A stretch of 64,000 nucleotides of DNA from NCBI GenBank assembly GCA_051294375.1, contig CM119269.1, positions 5,754,050 through 5,818,049 of the forward strand, given 5' to 3'. Of this stretch, positions 45,545 to 58,620 are shown one piece after another; within the stretch, counting starts at the first letter, position 1; every line of letters starts with the position of its first letter. The notes beneath the pieces are model-generated. The model saw nothing but the letters and a program-made list of their open reading frames with translations, was not told where the DNA came from and made no database searches. The DNA is from Paraspadella gotoi (Eukaryota > Chaetognatha). The position numbers and the translations under genes were made by a program.

Positions 45545-46480
45545 TTATTTTTCTTATTTTTTTTTTTCATTTTACAAACTTAATAAGGTACGTATTTGCC
45601 AATTAACCAAATGTTTCCAATTGTAACTAATTTGCTTCCAATATCAGTTTTTATCCATCGACACGTTAAGTCAGTTATGAAAACTTTAGTACACTGTGGA
45701 CTGTGCAGTAGGGCGGATCATATGCACATATAATTTTTCAAAATATGTGGCCCTGTCGGTGATTCCTTTACCTAATGTCGTTTTATTTGATTTCACAATA
45801 ATAAATTCCAAAAAAAATATTCAGGATCCACTGCAGATTTTACAATTTTTAAAAAGAATCTTCAATTACGATCTGTGATTGGTGGAAATTGGTCACGTGA
45901 CCATCAAATTTTAGTTTTTGTTTTATTTTTTACTTAATAAAAAGTTGTTTCTTGGTTTTAGCAATAAAAATTTTACGTATTTAAAGATTATAAGTTTATG
46001 AACAAAATCAAGAGAGAATAAGTGAGAGAAAGAATAAGTAAAGCCCCTGACCGCATCAATATAAACGGACTTATCTCTCACTCTTTTCTTTCTCCTCTTT
46101 CCTTCTCTATCTCTCTCTCTCTCCTGAAGAAGAATTCTATCTTCTCGCACGCGGAAACTAACGTTCAAGTGTCCCCTGTCCAAAAAATGAGTTGACTAGA
46201 GTTTCAGAAACGTATGTTTAATGAGAGAAAATAGTAACAAGTTTCAACAGCAACGATCGTGATTCGGTCATAAAACGAATGAAAACAAAGAGAGAAATTT
46301 GTACTTATTGGGTCACAAAGGGATAGAAGGAGAAGACAAGGCTAGATATTCTTCACTTTCTCTATTTAAAAATTGTAAGTTTCAGTAAAAAAAAAAATAG
46401 AAAGAAATTAAAACACTTTCTTTCTTTCTTGTGCCCCATTTGCTAGTGATACCATTTCTCTCATTTAATTTTCCAGCCCT
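45545..46480. other. AT-rich DNA, nothing recognised
   Basis: No exon, RNA gene or repeat family identified. Confidence 0.5.
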
Positions 46481-46485
46481 GTCCG

Positions 46486-46906
46486 TCAATTTGGCAGACA
46501 AAGTCTCCTTATGTCTGCCTCCAGCCGCAGACAATGTTGGGCATCTTTTTTGAGATTGATAATTTTTTTTGCGCGATTTTTAGTTAAAGATTTTTTAACA
46601 ATTGTTTGTCCGCTTTGGGAATGTATGTTAAAAAGATATCTCACCTCGCTTAAGCTCTTTTTTCGTCATTTGAACACACTTTAGGCCAAATAATTTTATG
46701 GTCTCCTGCCTCAATTTTTCCGTTGTTTTATGGGAGGGACACGTAAAGGAAGATTGCTGTTCAGAGGGCCGTTGCGGCGCCTGCGATGGGCTACATACAA
46801 ACACAGTCGCTTCATGATGAGTTTCAATGAGTGTTTGAGCTGCCTCGATTTCTGGTGATCTTTCTAGTGGCGATGGTGATTTCAAATGTGTTTGTTTAAT
46901 ATACAT
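46486..46906 (-). pseudogene. Unassigned ORF with a probable frameshift or an unidentified exon
   Basis: From an ATG at 46906-46904 a non-repetitive ORF runs for 92 codons to 46628. It includes SPSPLERSPEIEAAQTLIET, CPSHKTTEKLRQET and LFGLKCVQMTKKELKR. At its end CGAG|GTGAGA also looks like a splice donor. Immediately downstream, in a different frame and with no stop until TGA at 46488-46486, the DNA reads SGQTIVKKSLTKNRAKKIIN and LKKDAQHCLRLEADIRRL. That is a Lys-rich helix with leucine spacing compatible with a coiled coil. Mixed composition and lack of simple repeats set it apart from other ORFs here. I do not recognise the family. A transposon-derived or recently broken gene, or an exon of an undetected gene, are all possible. 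Confidence 0.35.
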
Positions 46907-48860
46907 TATAAATGAATTAGAAACAGTTCCATAATATGTTGGTTATATTTATTTGATGAAGGCTGAGAGTCGATTTGACGCAGACGGACAAGAAAAAGAG
47001 AAAAAAAAAGAAAAGAGACAAATCACCGAACTGAGCCGTCAGGCACACAATAGAGATTAGTAAAGGAATAACCTAAGGAGAAGATATGCTATTCCTGCAT
47101 AACAACGCGAACGCTGAGAAGAGACAATCCTTAAGACATCTGTTTAGATAACTACTGCTAGAGGAGGCATTTATTATTTGGGCTCCATAATCTTACATCA
47201 TCTTCAGAGTTTGTTGCTAAGCATTATAACAACAACGAAGAAAGGTAGGATGTGTTTAAAATATGTATGAGTTCACGTAAATCGCACCATTCAATCACTC
47301 AATCGCGACGAAAAAGAGAGAGATTCCATGTCGATAAGGATCAGTCGATCATACAGACAATATCTAACTTTCATAAACACCACTTATTTTAATTTTACTT
47401 CACTCCTTTTATGTTGCCGTGAGTAGCAGTATACGGTAACGTTGTGGATTGCTTTATAATTACGTTTTACATCAACTTTGTATCTGTTTCTTGTCTCGGT
47501 CATCGTTCGGTAGATTGTCGAGCTTTTCTTTCAGCCTCTGTTCCAGATATAATATTATAGGGTTAAGGGTATTCTTTCTTTTCTATTTTTTTATTTATCT
47601 ATTGGGATTTAGTTTTCCCTTCATTCATTTAATCTTGTTTGCCGTTTTTTTTTTTAAACATAAAATGTATGTGCCTCCCGTTGGGATTCGAACTTGGGGT
47701 ATTAACATGATTTCTTATATCAACGTATTTATCGAAATAACAAGAAAATACAATTAAATATTTAATGCAGTTGAAAGAAAATTTCTGAAAAAAATAAAAC
47801 AGAAAAGTCATTATATATAACTGCACGAGAGGGGAATAATTTTCATGCGAGCTGCCAGGTTTCACACAGTTTATTTTGGCCTTGTTTATTCAATTTATAC
47901 ACGAGTGCATTGTTCCATATCATGTGTATCGGCTCTCTCCAAGAAGGTATATTTTATTTCTCAAAGGATAATATTCCTCACTTCTTTCTTTCCATGGAAA
48001 CTTTCATCCCTGATTCTGACAACACTACCGGGAGGAGAAAAATCAAAGGTTAGATGCTCCCATGACCGTGCTTAATAGTATATGTTTTTAGTTACATCAG
48101 GAGGACTTTCCATCTATAACAAAAGCAGCACTTGATAGTTTGTTCTCGTTTAGTATCATTACCATGCTCCGTCACGTTGAGGCCCGTCCGATATTTTCTC
48201 CTTAAGGCTGGGAAATACGTACGAGGCCTGCAAATCTTGGACAAGGAGGAGGAAAGTGCTAAAATATGCAAATTTAAGTAATAAATTTTCATTCATTCTT
48301 GATGCATTTAATTATCAAATCGTAACGGATGGGACGTTACTCAACTTCTAACTGTCATAAAATGGGGGGTAATTTTTCGGAAAACCGGATGTAAACAAAA
48401 TATATTACGGACAATCTTCTCTTAAACTTGTTTTTTAATTTGCAGAATTTTTTTTTTCAAGGTATTTTTTTTCTTTATTGTTTTCCCCGGAAATTTTTTT
48501 CAAAAATTAATTTCCTAATATAAACTTAAGGTTTTTGTATTTAAATAATCAACAAATAATCGAGAATGTGGGGTTTTATTTCTCTTTAAACCTTTTTTTG
48601 ACTCAAAGTTTGAAATGAATTTTCAACAGCGATTTTATTTTTAACTTTTACTTTAAAATTTAAGTCTGATGTAAGCTTGTTAGTTTAAGCCGACAACCAG
48701 ACCTATCAATCGAATGTCCCCCGTTTTTTTTATTAAAAAATAAAATCGTTGTTGAAAATTCATTTCAAACTTTTCTAAATAATTATTACAACAACGAAAA
48801 GAAAGGATTATACCCACAAAACCTTTTATTCAAAATTCAAGAGGATGAAGCAGATGAGTT
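46907..48860. other. AT-rich DNA without recognised gene
   Basis: Short ORFs only. A tRNA T-arm-like string on the minus strand near 47675-47697 is not supported by a cloverleaf. No repeat family recognised. Confidence 0.5.
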
Positions 48861-49727
48861 GGGTGAAAATCAGAGAGAGAAGAGAGAGAGAGAGAGAGAG
48901 AAAGAGAAGAGACCTCTCAGCAGATCATAAAATGAGTCAAAAACTTTTTCAATAGCAAAAACCTGATAAGGTATATAGTAGAAAGACTTCGTCGTCGTTG
49001 TAATTCGTCGTCGTTTTTTGCCTGAACTATTTGAGCTTCCAAAACAGAACGACCAAACCAGAGTAATCAAGAAAAAAAAAAGAAAAGTAAAAAACGTTAA
49101 GTTTTATTAGGGGATTTTCTAGAAAACTGTTTCTCATATTCGTGCGGGCCATACCGTGAGACATATCATGAATTTCAGTAACCCATTGAAAAAGTGTCTT
49201 TTTTTTCATCCTACTTGAATTGCGCGTATGCGAATGATATCGAGAAATCCTTTGTTCTTTAATCTCATATTGCATATATAGTGCGGTAAAAATTTTTAAA
49301 ACAGTAAAATATTCAATAATGGGCTTTAACTTTTAAAAAAAATTAACCTTCATATACTCATTTAGGTACATGGAAAGTACCAGAGATCATCACAGACAGG
49401 CAAGGCCAAACCTGATAATCGATCCGGCCACTACCTGTCGCAGGCAAAAAGTTGATTAGTAAGTTTATTAGTAAGTTTATTATTTAGCGAATTTTAGCGT
49501 GTATGTTCAGCGTATTTATAATGCCCGACAACAATAGGTAAGTTTTTAAAAAGTATTATCGGTTTAATTTTTAAAATTTTTCAAAATCCGTTTTTTGGAT
49601 TCGTGCGACTATTTGTGAGTTTGTGAGTTTGTGAGTCTGCGTCGGTGGGAGTGAACTCTCTCTTTCACTGAGCGGAAGCGCCGTCCCAAACAAAATCTTC
49701 ACTTCATTATTATTCTTTATTTCCTCC

Positions 49728-49772
<45 letters not shown>

Positions 49773-50756
49773 CTCTCTCTGCGTGTCTACTCTTCCCTCA
49801 CAGAACCCCCGGAGAAAAGATTGAGCCAAGCGGTGGGAGGAGATTTTAGAGAAAGAGAGAGAGAGAGGGAGAGAGAGAGATATAAAGAGAAAGAGAGAGA
49901 CAGAGACAGACGGGGTTAAAGAAGGCCGAAGGCTTTGGAAGAAAAGAGAATCTCAAAGAGACGAAGGGAAAAAAAGGAAAATGGAAAATTATCGTCGGAG
50001 ACAACGGAAAACGCCGTTTTGAAGCGGAAAGGAGAAGCGTAGATTATGAAAGGGAAGCGGATAAAAAAGCGGAAAGAATAAGAAGGAAGCGGACAGAAAA
50101 ACGAGGAAATTATAAGAAGGATCTCGATAATTGCTCAAAAAGAAAGAGAAAAATGTCAAATTTGAAAACTAAACATTGTTTTTCACAGTTTAAATTTTTG
50201 TTTACCAATAACGGAGATCACTGTTCATTTATTCATTCTTCTCTACTTAAGCATAACACTAACATAGGAACGAATAAAATAAAAAACGTTATTTGGTTTG
50301 TATGTTTTTATAGAGTGAAAAAATTGTTTTTTCTTCTCGTTTCGGAGGTTTTGAGCGATTCGTGGTTTTTTTTTTTTTTTTGAATAACGTGCGATAAAGA
50401 GTGTAAGGATACTCCTAAAAAATTATGAGGCATAAAGAATATCACAGAAATGAGGGTAGAGAACGGAAATTCAGAGGGAAATAGGTGAGAGAAAAAGAGA
50501 GAGAGAGAGAGAGAGACGAGAGAGAGAGAGAGGGAGAGAGAGGAGAGAGAGAGAGAGGGTAGAAAGAGAAGAGACAAGAAGACAAGAGGAGAATTCCACC
50601 GATGCAAGAAAAGATTTGGCGAATCATAAGAAAATGTCTGCGGCTTAAAACTGGAAAGATAAACTAAACCAGGGGCTTTTAAAGAAAAAACGGAAATTTG
50701 GGAAAAAAAACCGGGGTGGGGTATGAACGAGTGGTTAGCGAACCAGCGAGGAAAAA

Positions 50757-50798
<42 letters not shown>

Positions 50799-50879
50799 GA
50801 GGAGAGAGAGAAGGCGGTCTGACACATCTGTTAGATCTCTTGAGAAGAGAAAGAGAGAGAGAGAAGAGAGCAGAGAGAG
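48861..50879. other. AT-rich DNA with GA/CT tracts, no gene
   Basis: GA tracts at 48870-48912, 49848-49905, 50490-50560 and 50758-50795; CT tract at 49732-49782. Purine-rich DNA spans 49910-50150. Ordinary AT-rich sequence between. The long minus-strand ORF 50979-50308 is built mainly on CT/GA repeats. Confidence 0.6.
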
Positions 50880-52539
50880 AGAAAAAAAGAGACTTTGATG
50901 CGAAGGAAACGAACTTCGATGACTGGTTGCCATTTGTATTCAATGTTTTACGAAGATGAATCTCCGAAGTTTTCTTCATTTCTGGGTGGCGTTATAAGTT
51001 TTATGTTTTTATTTCGAATCTTGGTGCGGAATCACTCATATTTGGACTAATATATTAAATTTTATTTTTTTTTTTAATAACTTACTTTTATTTGATTATA
51101 CGCAATTCATCATTCTCTCTTTGACGAGTGACTGTTACTAGAAATGCTTTGTGGTTTCCCCAAGGAAACCGAGAAACAACTCCCAAAAATGGAATTGACA
51201 TCTCGGCATGCGGAAGGCGAAGGGGGAGGGAGGTGAGGCAGTTTTTCTCACGGTTATGATGCGTGAAAATGCGGCAAAAGTGAGGACGCCGCAGAAAAAC
51301 CATTTTTTCCCTAATTCCCGCTCAGAAACCTCGAACGAGAAGATGCCGTCTCACTTTTCACAATGTTAGCGGAATGGAAGGTCGAGGTAAAAATGTAAAA
51401 TTATTTGCAAGTGTTAGTGACGTAAGAAAATTCCGAGCGTAGAGAATTCGTTCTTGAAAACTAAAGCTTTTTTTCGGCAAAGAAATCCAAATATTTGACG
51501 GGAATTTTGTGAAAGGGCATAACGATTTTTGAAGGAACTAATTTCGGTCTTTTGAATTCAGTCTTTCGTTCGTCGATTCAATGAAAAACTGAAAAACGGC
51601 GCGGCGCGATGGCACACTGAGAGGACAAGGGAGAATCCCTCGATTTCACTCGTGGGGGGGGGAGGGGAGCAATGTTTAAATCAAATGTTTATGTTTTAAT
51701 ATTTAACTAATATGAATTTTTTTCTTTTACTGCTCTTAATGTGTTCATATTAAATAGCTTTTCAGAGAAAGAATTTAACGATTAAAACGTCAAGGACATA
51801 TCAGTAGGAAGTTTCTAAATACTTTTTTTACCAGAATTTTTTTTCACTATTAGTTAAAAAACGATTGTAGTTTATTATTTATTTAAGTTGCTAAAACCAG
51901 ATAAGAAAAAAAAAAAATTTTAACTTAATATTATGCACTATACATTTTATAGATTCAAAATAAACTCAATTAAACTATATATTTTTTAATCGTTTATATT
52001 GGTCTTAACTAAATGTTGGCCGAATCGGTGAACAGGGTTTGGAGAAATCCGAGATCGAAATCAAGTTGATTATTTGGTTTTTAAAAAAATCTAAAAATCA
52101 AGACGAATTTCTCTTCCCAATAGTTTTTCCAACTATTTTTTCATTTCTCCTTATAATTTTTCCTTTGTTATATTAAGATCTTACTTTGGTTAACTCTATG
52201 CGTAGTACCAGTTTTCTAAATTTAGCCTTTGCGTTCGCCGTTGTTTTTTATCGTTTTATGTCGTCAACGTCGTCTGTGTAGTCGTCGTCTGTCGTCGTCG
52301 TCGTTCTTTTTCACAACGTCTCATTGTCCTTCGTACACGAAATCGTACCAGGATCCACTTCGTTTCTGTCGATCGGACGGAAAAATCGATTTGTGGAAGA
52401 GAGAGAAGAGAGAAGAGAGAGTAAAGAGAAGAGAGAAAAGATGTAGGAGAGAGAGAGAGAGAGAGAAAGAGAAGCGAGAAGAGAGAGAGAAGAGAGAGAG
52501 AGAAGAGAAAAAAAACTTCGGATGTTTATTACATTCTAT

Positions 52540-52554
52540 CTAATCTATCTACTA

Positions 52555-52587
<33 letters not shown>

Positions 52588-52640
52588 CTATCTATCTATC
52601 TAAATCTATCTATCTATCCTATCTAGTCTATCTATCCACT
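52540..52640. repeat. (TCTA)n microsatellite
   Basis: Interrupted TCTA units. Equivalents are at 55795-55875 and, as (GATA)n, at 62555-62645. Confidence 0.93.
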
Positions 52641-53340
52641 CTATTTATCTCTTTCTCTATCACACTCGATTTAAAACAATCAAAACAACTTTCTCTCGAC
52701 CAACATTCTACTTGATGTTTTCCACACAATCGCTTAATTTTCTTCAACAACATCTCTTTAATTCACCGCTCTTCCCCTCTCCCTCTTATCTCTCCTCTCT
52801 CTCTATCGCTCTCCATTCTACTTCCCTCCTACTGTCGTCTCGCTTGACGAATGGATGCTGCTTGTTTGATTGCTGTTGCCCGAAAAGGTGAGGCATCCAA
52901 AAGGTGAGGTCTTTCGAAGAGGTTAGCCCTTTTAAGAGGAAGATGCACTAAAAGAGTGCTGAAGGCATATGAAAAGGTGAGGCTATAGAGAAATTGAAAT
53001 TCGAAGTCCTCAAAAATAAGGCTATATGAAGAGATGAAAAGCCTCAACAAAATAACGAATCATAAAATAAACTTATCCCATTAAACAAATTTTTTCTTCC
53101 TCCAACCCGTTTTCTGTTCAAGAACTTTCAGATATATTTGCATTTTTCAAATAAATGACCTCCTAACGAGAAATGGACGGCTAATATCCTATTTAAAAAA
53201 ATGAGGCCAGGAAAGGAATTTTTTAACCTTGTGTTGTTTAGACTTATAGTTACTCGCCCTCTAGTTCCCAGCCTTTATTAATTATGAACATAAATGAGAA
53301 CTAGATTTAAATATTTAGGTAAAGTGATATTAAACTTTAG

Positions 53341-53570
53341 AATTGTTTACAACCAATATAAAAATTATTCATTCATTTAATAAATAAGCCTATCTTGTCC
53401 ATGACTGGTGTGTCGAGGGTTCAACTCCTTAACAAGATAATGACGAATAGCAGGTCCCTGCAAGCTTTTCAAATAAACACTTTCTGCACAGGTCTCGTTT
53501 ATTTCCTCCCAGTAGTACCTTGCTTTCTGCTATAATAACAGTGAAATAAAGGATATTTCAAAGAAATGTT
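53341..53570 (+). repeat. Dispersed ~240-bp repeat, copy 4
   Basis: Begins TTTACAACCAATATAAAAAT. GGTTCAACTCC at about 53409-53419 is a perfect match to the pol III B-box consensus. Confidence 0.65.
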
Positions 53571-54218
53571 TAATTGAATGAAAAAACCCACTTCCTTATT
53601 TTTTCCAAAATCTAAAATTTTTCATATTTAAAGGCCTATAAATTAGTGGTGAAGGCCTTGGAAAGGATGAAAGGCCCTCAAAAAGGTAGGCCTTGAAAGG
53701 GTGAGGCTCAAAAAGGTGAGGCAACGTCGGATGCCGCCGAGAAACATCTCGAAATGCCCGAAAAAGCGAAAACTTAGAAGACGTGAAAAGGAAATCTGGG
53801 GTTGCGCGGGTTCCGGGATTTTCAGGGTTATGTCGGGGTTACACCCGCCCTCACCCTAGTGTATGATCATTCAACATAGCGATATCGACAGGCGATTCCA
53901 CGCACGGAGTCCCAGGGTGTGGTTCGATTGAATTGGCCGACATCCGGCCGTTCGGCGGCTCTGCAGCGCCTCGGCCTTCGTGGGCCCTAAAAACCTAAAT
54001 GCAAGACATCTCCAGGCGAGCGCTCCCGCTGCAACCTAACGCCTAAACCGGCTCGATCCAAACCCTAAACCACGTAACCAGTTTCCACCGGCTCGCGATA
54101 TCACAGCCGAGCCACTTTCGCTTAAGTCCTAAGACCTTAACACCGCTGGCTCCTGTCCCACTGCCGAGCCAAAACCCCTAATAAGCGAGCGTGNNNNNNN
54201 NNNNNNNNNNNNNNNNNN

Positions 54219-54249
<31 letters not shown>

Positions 54250-55543
54250 AAAAAGAGATTTGATGTCGAAGGAAACGACTTCGATGATGGTTGCCATTTG
54301 TATTCAATGTTTACGAAGTATGATCTCCGAGTTTTCTTCATTTCTGGGTGCGTTATAAGTTTTATGTTTATTTCGAATCTTGGTGCGAATCACTCATTTT
54401 GGTATTGTTAATTTATTTTTTTTTTATACTTATTTTATTTCATTATACGCAATTCTCATTCTCTCTTTGACGGTGACTGTTACTAGAAATGCTTTGTGGT
54501 TTCCAAGGAAACCCGAGAAACAACTCCAAAAATGGAATTGACTCTCGGCATGCGGAGGCGAAGGGGGAGGGGGAGGTGAGGCAGTTTCTCTCACGGTTAT
54601 GATGCGTGAAAATGGGGAAGTGAGACGCCGAGAAAAACATTTTTCCCTTTCCGCTCGAAACCTCGACGAGAAGATGCCGTCTCACTTTCACATGTTAGCG
54701 AAATGTGAAGGTCGAGGTAAAATGTAAAATTATTTGCAGTGTTAGTGACGGTAAGAAAATTCCGACGAGAGAATTTCGTCTTTGAAACTAAAGCTTTTTT
54801 TTCGGCAAAGAATAATAATATTTGACGGGAATTTTGTGAAAGGCATAACGATTTTTGAAGGAACTAATTTCGGTCTGAATTCAGTCTTCGTTCGTCGATT
54901 CATGAAAAACTGAAAAACCGCGGCGCGATGCACTGAGAGGCAAGGGAGATTCGATTCCACTCTGGGGGGGGGGGAGTGGTGGAGGGGCACTGTTTAATCA
55001 AATGTTTATGTTTTAATTTTAACTAATATGAATTTTTTTCTTTTACTGTTTAATGTGTTCATATTAAATAGCTTTCAGAGAAAGAATTTACGATTAAACG
55101 TCAAGACATATCAGTAGGAAAGTTTCTAGAATACTTTTTATACCAGAATTTTTTTTCACTTTAGTTTAAAAACGATGTAGTTTATTATTTTATTTAAGTT
55201 GTAAACCAATAAGAAAAAAAAATTTTTAACTTAATTTAATGCACTATACATTTTAAGTAAAAAATATATATTTTTTTATCGTTTATATTGTCTTAACTAA
55301 TGTTGGCGAATCGGTGAACAGGGTTTGGAGAATCCGAGATCGAATCAGTTGATTATTTTGTTTAAAAAAATCTAAAAAATCAAGACGAACATTTCTCGTT
55401 CCAATGTTTTCCAACTATTTTTCTTTCTCTTATAATTTTCCTTTTGTTATATTTAAGGTTTACTTTGGTTAACCTATGCTGTACCAGTTTTCTAAATTTA
55501 GCCCTTTGCGTTCGCCCGTTGTTTTTATCGTTTATGTCGCCAA

Positions 55544-55576
<33 letters not shown>

Positions 55577-56516
55577 TTTTCAACGTCTCATTTGTCCTTC
55601 GTACGAAATCGTCCAGGATCCACTTCGTTTCTGTCGATCGACGGAAAAATCGATTTGCTGGAGAGAGAGAGGAAGAGAGAGAGAGAGAGAAAAAGAAGAG
55701 AGAGAGAGAGAGAGAGAGAGAGACGAGAAGAGAGAGAGAAAGAGAGAGAGAAGAGAATAAAAAATGATGTATTTCTTCTGAATTATTATTATCTATACTA
55801 CTATCTATCATCTATCTACTCTATCTATCTATTCTATCTATCTATCCTATCTATCTATCTATCTATCTATCCATCTATTTATCTCTTTCTCTATCACACT
55901 CGATTAAAACAACAAAACACTTCTCTCGACAACATCTACTTGATTGTTTTCCACACAATCGCTTAATTTCTTAACAACATCTCCTTTTCACCCTCTCCCT
56001 CTCCCTCTATCTCTCTCTCTCTCTCGCTCTCTCATTCTCTCCCTCCTCTGTCGTCTCGCTTGACGAATGATGCTGCTGTTGATTGCGTTGGCCCCGAAAA
56101 GGTGAGGCATCCAAAAGGTGAGGTCTTCGAAGAGGTTAGCCCTTTAAGAGGAGATGCATAAAAGAGGCGAGGCTATGAAAAGGTGAGGCTATAGAGAAAT
56201 GAAATTCGAGTCCTCAAAAAATAAGGCTATGAAGAGATGAAGCCTCAACAAATAACGAATCATAAATAAACTTTATCCCATAACAAATTTTCTCCTCCAC
56301 CCGTTTCTGTTCAGACTTTCAGATATTTTGATTTTTCAATAAATGACCTCCTAACGAGAATGACGGCTAATATCCTATTAAAAAATTAGGGCAGGAAGGA
56401 ATTTTTAACCTTGTGTTGTTTAGACTATAGTTACTCCCTCTATTCCCAGCTTTATTAATTATGAAATAAATGAGAACTAGATTTAATATTTAGGTGAAAT
56501 ATATTAAACTTTTAGG

Positions 56517-56730
56517 AAATTGTTACAACCAATATAAAAATTATTCATTCATTTAATAAATAAGCTATCTTGTCCCTGACTTTGGTGGTTCAAGGTTCAC
56601 TCTTACAAGATAATGACATAGCAGGTCCCTGCAAGCTTTCAATCAACACTTTCTCACAGTCTCGTTTATTTCCTCCCAGAGTACCTTGCTTTCCTATCAA
56701 TAAAGTGAAATAATATTTCAAAGAATGTTT
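56517..56730 (+). repeat. Dispersed ~240-bp repeat, copy 5
   Basis: Begins AAATTGTTACAACCAATATA and ends GTGAAATAATATTTCAAA. Confidence 0.65.
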
Positions 56731-57094
56731 CAATTGAATGAAAAAACCACTTCCTTATTTTTTTTCAAATCTTAAAATTTTTCATATTTAAGGCCTTAAA
56801 TTAGTGGTGAAGCCTTGGAAAGGAGAGGCCTCAAAAAGGTAGGCCTTGAAAGGGTGAGGCCTCAAAAAGGTGAGGCAACGTCGGAGCCGCGAGAACATTC
56901 GAATGCCAAAAGCGAAAACTTAGAAGACGTGAAAAGGAATCTGGGGTTCCGGGTTCCGGGTTTCAGGGTTTTCGGGGTTCACCCCCTCCCCTAAGTGTAG
57001 ATCATTCAAATAGCGATATCGACGGCGATTCACGCACGAGTCCCAGGTGTGGTTCGAGTTGATTGGCGACTCCGGCCGTCGGCGCTTGCAGCGC

Positions 57095-57330
57095 CTCGGC
57101 CTTCGTGGCCCTAAACCCTAAATGCGACATCTCCAGCGAGCCTCCCGCTCAACCCTAACCCTAAACCGGGCTCCGATCCAAACCCTAACCCGAACCAGTT
57201 TCCCCGGCTCGCGATATCACCAGCGAGCCACTTTCCTAGTCCTAACCTTAACCCGGGCCTCCTGTCCCATGCCGAGCCAAAACCCTAACGCGAGCGTCAC
57301 CTGCAGGCCTCTCCCCCAACCCTAAATCTA
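57095..57330. repeat. Degenerate telomere-like CCCTAA-rich DNA
   Basis: Repeated AACCCTAACCCTAAACC and AAACCCTAACCC phrases are separated by GC-rich words with CGAGCC. The counterpart in the right palindrome arm is about 60970-61205, and a poorer one is at 53980-54190. The tracts are too broken to be an active telomere. Confidence 0.6.
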
Positions 57331-57520
57331 ACCCGAGCAACAACGTCAGCCGCGCGCTACTCCAATTCGCACCTTTCGTCTGATTAGTTACTTTTATTTT
57401 TCACCATTGGCGATATACTAACTAAAATCCCTGCTCAGGTTTTTCATCTTTTTTTTTTTTCTACTGACGATGGATTTAGAATAGAATCGTTCTGCGCGGG
57501 GAAAACGTATTGTTTTTTCG

Positions 57521-57600
57521 TGAGCCAATGATATTTCGGCTTGACCATTCCTCGTCTCTGATTGGCTCCCCTTAAAAGGCGAGGACTCTTATTGGGCGAA
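57521..57600. promoter_or_regulatory. Three CCAAT boxes at 30-36-bp spacing
   Basis: CCAAT at 57525-57529, and ATTGG at 57561-57565 and 57591-57595. Start-to-start spacings of 36 and 30 bases are typical of multi-CCAAT promoters bound by NF-Y (established knowledge). GC-rich DNA and a CT tract follow. The mirror copy lies at about 60645-60725. No downstream gene is recognised. Confidence 0.35.
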
Positions 57601-57665
57601 TCTCACTTTTCTCCCCATCTACCGGCAACAATCTCTCTCTCTCTCTCTCTTCTCCTCTCTCTTCT

Positions 57666-57700
<35 letters not shown>

Positions 57701-57881
57701 CCTCTCTCTCTCAATTCTGCTGCGGAGAAACCTTTGGAAAATTCGCTGACATAAGAACCATTAGAGTCGCGGCGCCTAAGAAGCTGAGTACTAGAGAAGA
57801 GAAGCAGAAAGAGGAGCGACTTTGTAATAACATCTTTTCTCTCTCTCTTCTCCCTTCTTCCCTCTCTCTCTCTCTCTCTCT

Positions 57882-57914
<33 letters not shown>

Positions 57915-58199
57915 CTCTCTCTCCTTCCCTCCCTTCTCTCCCTTTTTTCTTTTCTTTCCCCCCGATAATCTAGCCATAAGCGCGGGAAAGGGGAGATAGG
58001 AAGCGAGATAACGAGCGAAACTGTAATTTCCATTCTCGAAGTGAAGAGCGCGCGGTCCCCGGCGCGCCACCTCCCCCCCGCTCCCGCCTATCTCCCCACA
58101 CGCCCAGTCCCGCCCTCACCCCCCTTTTCTTTCTTACAAAAAGTCAATATCTCAACCCTCCCCCTCAAGTAAAAAAAAAAAAAAAAAAGGCCCGGGGTG

Positions 58200-58620
58200 A
58201 AGCTGCACCCTCGGTGCCGAATATTCTTCGAATGTGGCAGAATGAAGGGACGGTTCTAAACGGGATCGTGAGAGAAAGTCCGGATTCTGAATGGAAAAGC
58301 CCCGTTCTCAATGGCGCGACTAAAACGGAGGCACGGTTCGGAAATAGCGCCGCAGTGGAGGGGAATGTTTTTAGCGATGTCCTTAACGATGTATTTATTC
58401 TTAATTGACCAGTTTTGGTGAGGAAGCGGATGTGAAAAGCGCAATACGGTGACGGGATTCAGCGTTTCGCAAGCGGCTCTGCGGATCTGAAAGGATCTGA
58501 AAGGATCTGAAAGGATCTGAAAAGCGCAATACGGTGACGGGATTCAGCGTTTCGCGAGCGGCTCTGCGGATCGGAATTTACGAAAGGAATCACATCTTAC
58601 GTAACAAAAGAATATTTAAT
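58200..58620. repeat. Short duplicated words in the left palindrome arm
   Basis: GAAAGGATCT units at 58489-58520 and a doubled GCGCAATACGGTGACGGGAT segment (58439 and 58526). ORFs here also occur, broken, in the right arm at 59700-60030. Not a gene. Confidence 0.65.

Larger units (their letters stand above)
50880..54193. repeat. 3.3-kb segmental unit, copy 1 (indel-rich)
   Basis: Colinear with 54240-57360 in the same orientation. Contains a (TCTA)n microsatellite (52540-52640), AAAAGGTGAGGC-type short repeats, a dispersed repeat copy and degenerate CCTAAACC DNA (53980-54190). It ends at a 25-N gap. Confidence 0.88.
54219..57360. repeat. 3.3-kb segmental unit, copy 2
   Basis: Direct copy of 50880-54193, starting in a (GA)n tract after the gap. 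Its right two thirds also form part of the left arm of the large palindrome. Confidence 0.9.

Noticed and set aside
47665-47760. tRNA gene on the minus strand (CAAGTTCGAATCCCAA T-arm-like)
   Set aside because: The bases flanking TTCGAAT do not pair as a T-stem, and no matching acceptor or anticodon stem is found upstream; at best a decayed tRNA-derived fragment.
57562-58070. Overlapping ORFs on both strands, identical in both palindrome arms (57562-57999 plus, 58070-57711 minus)
   Set aside because: Most of each translation is CT/GA repeat. The identity is explained by the arm duplication, and no domain is recognised in the short non-repetitive ends.
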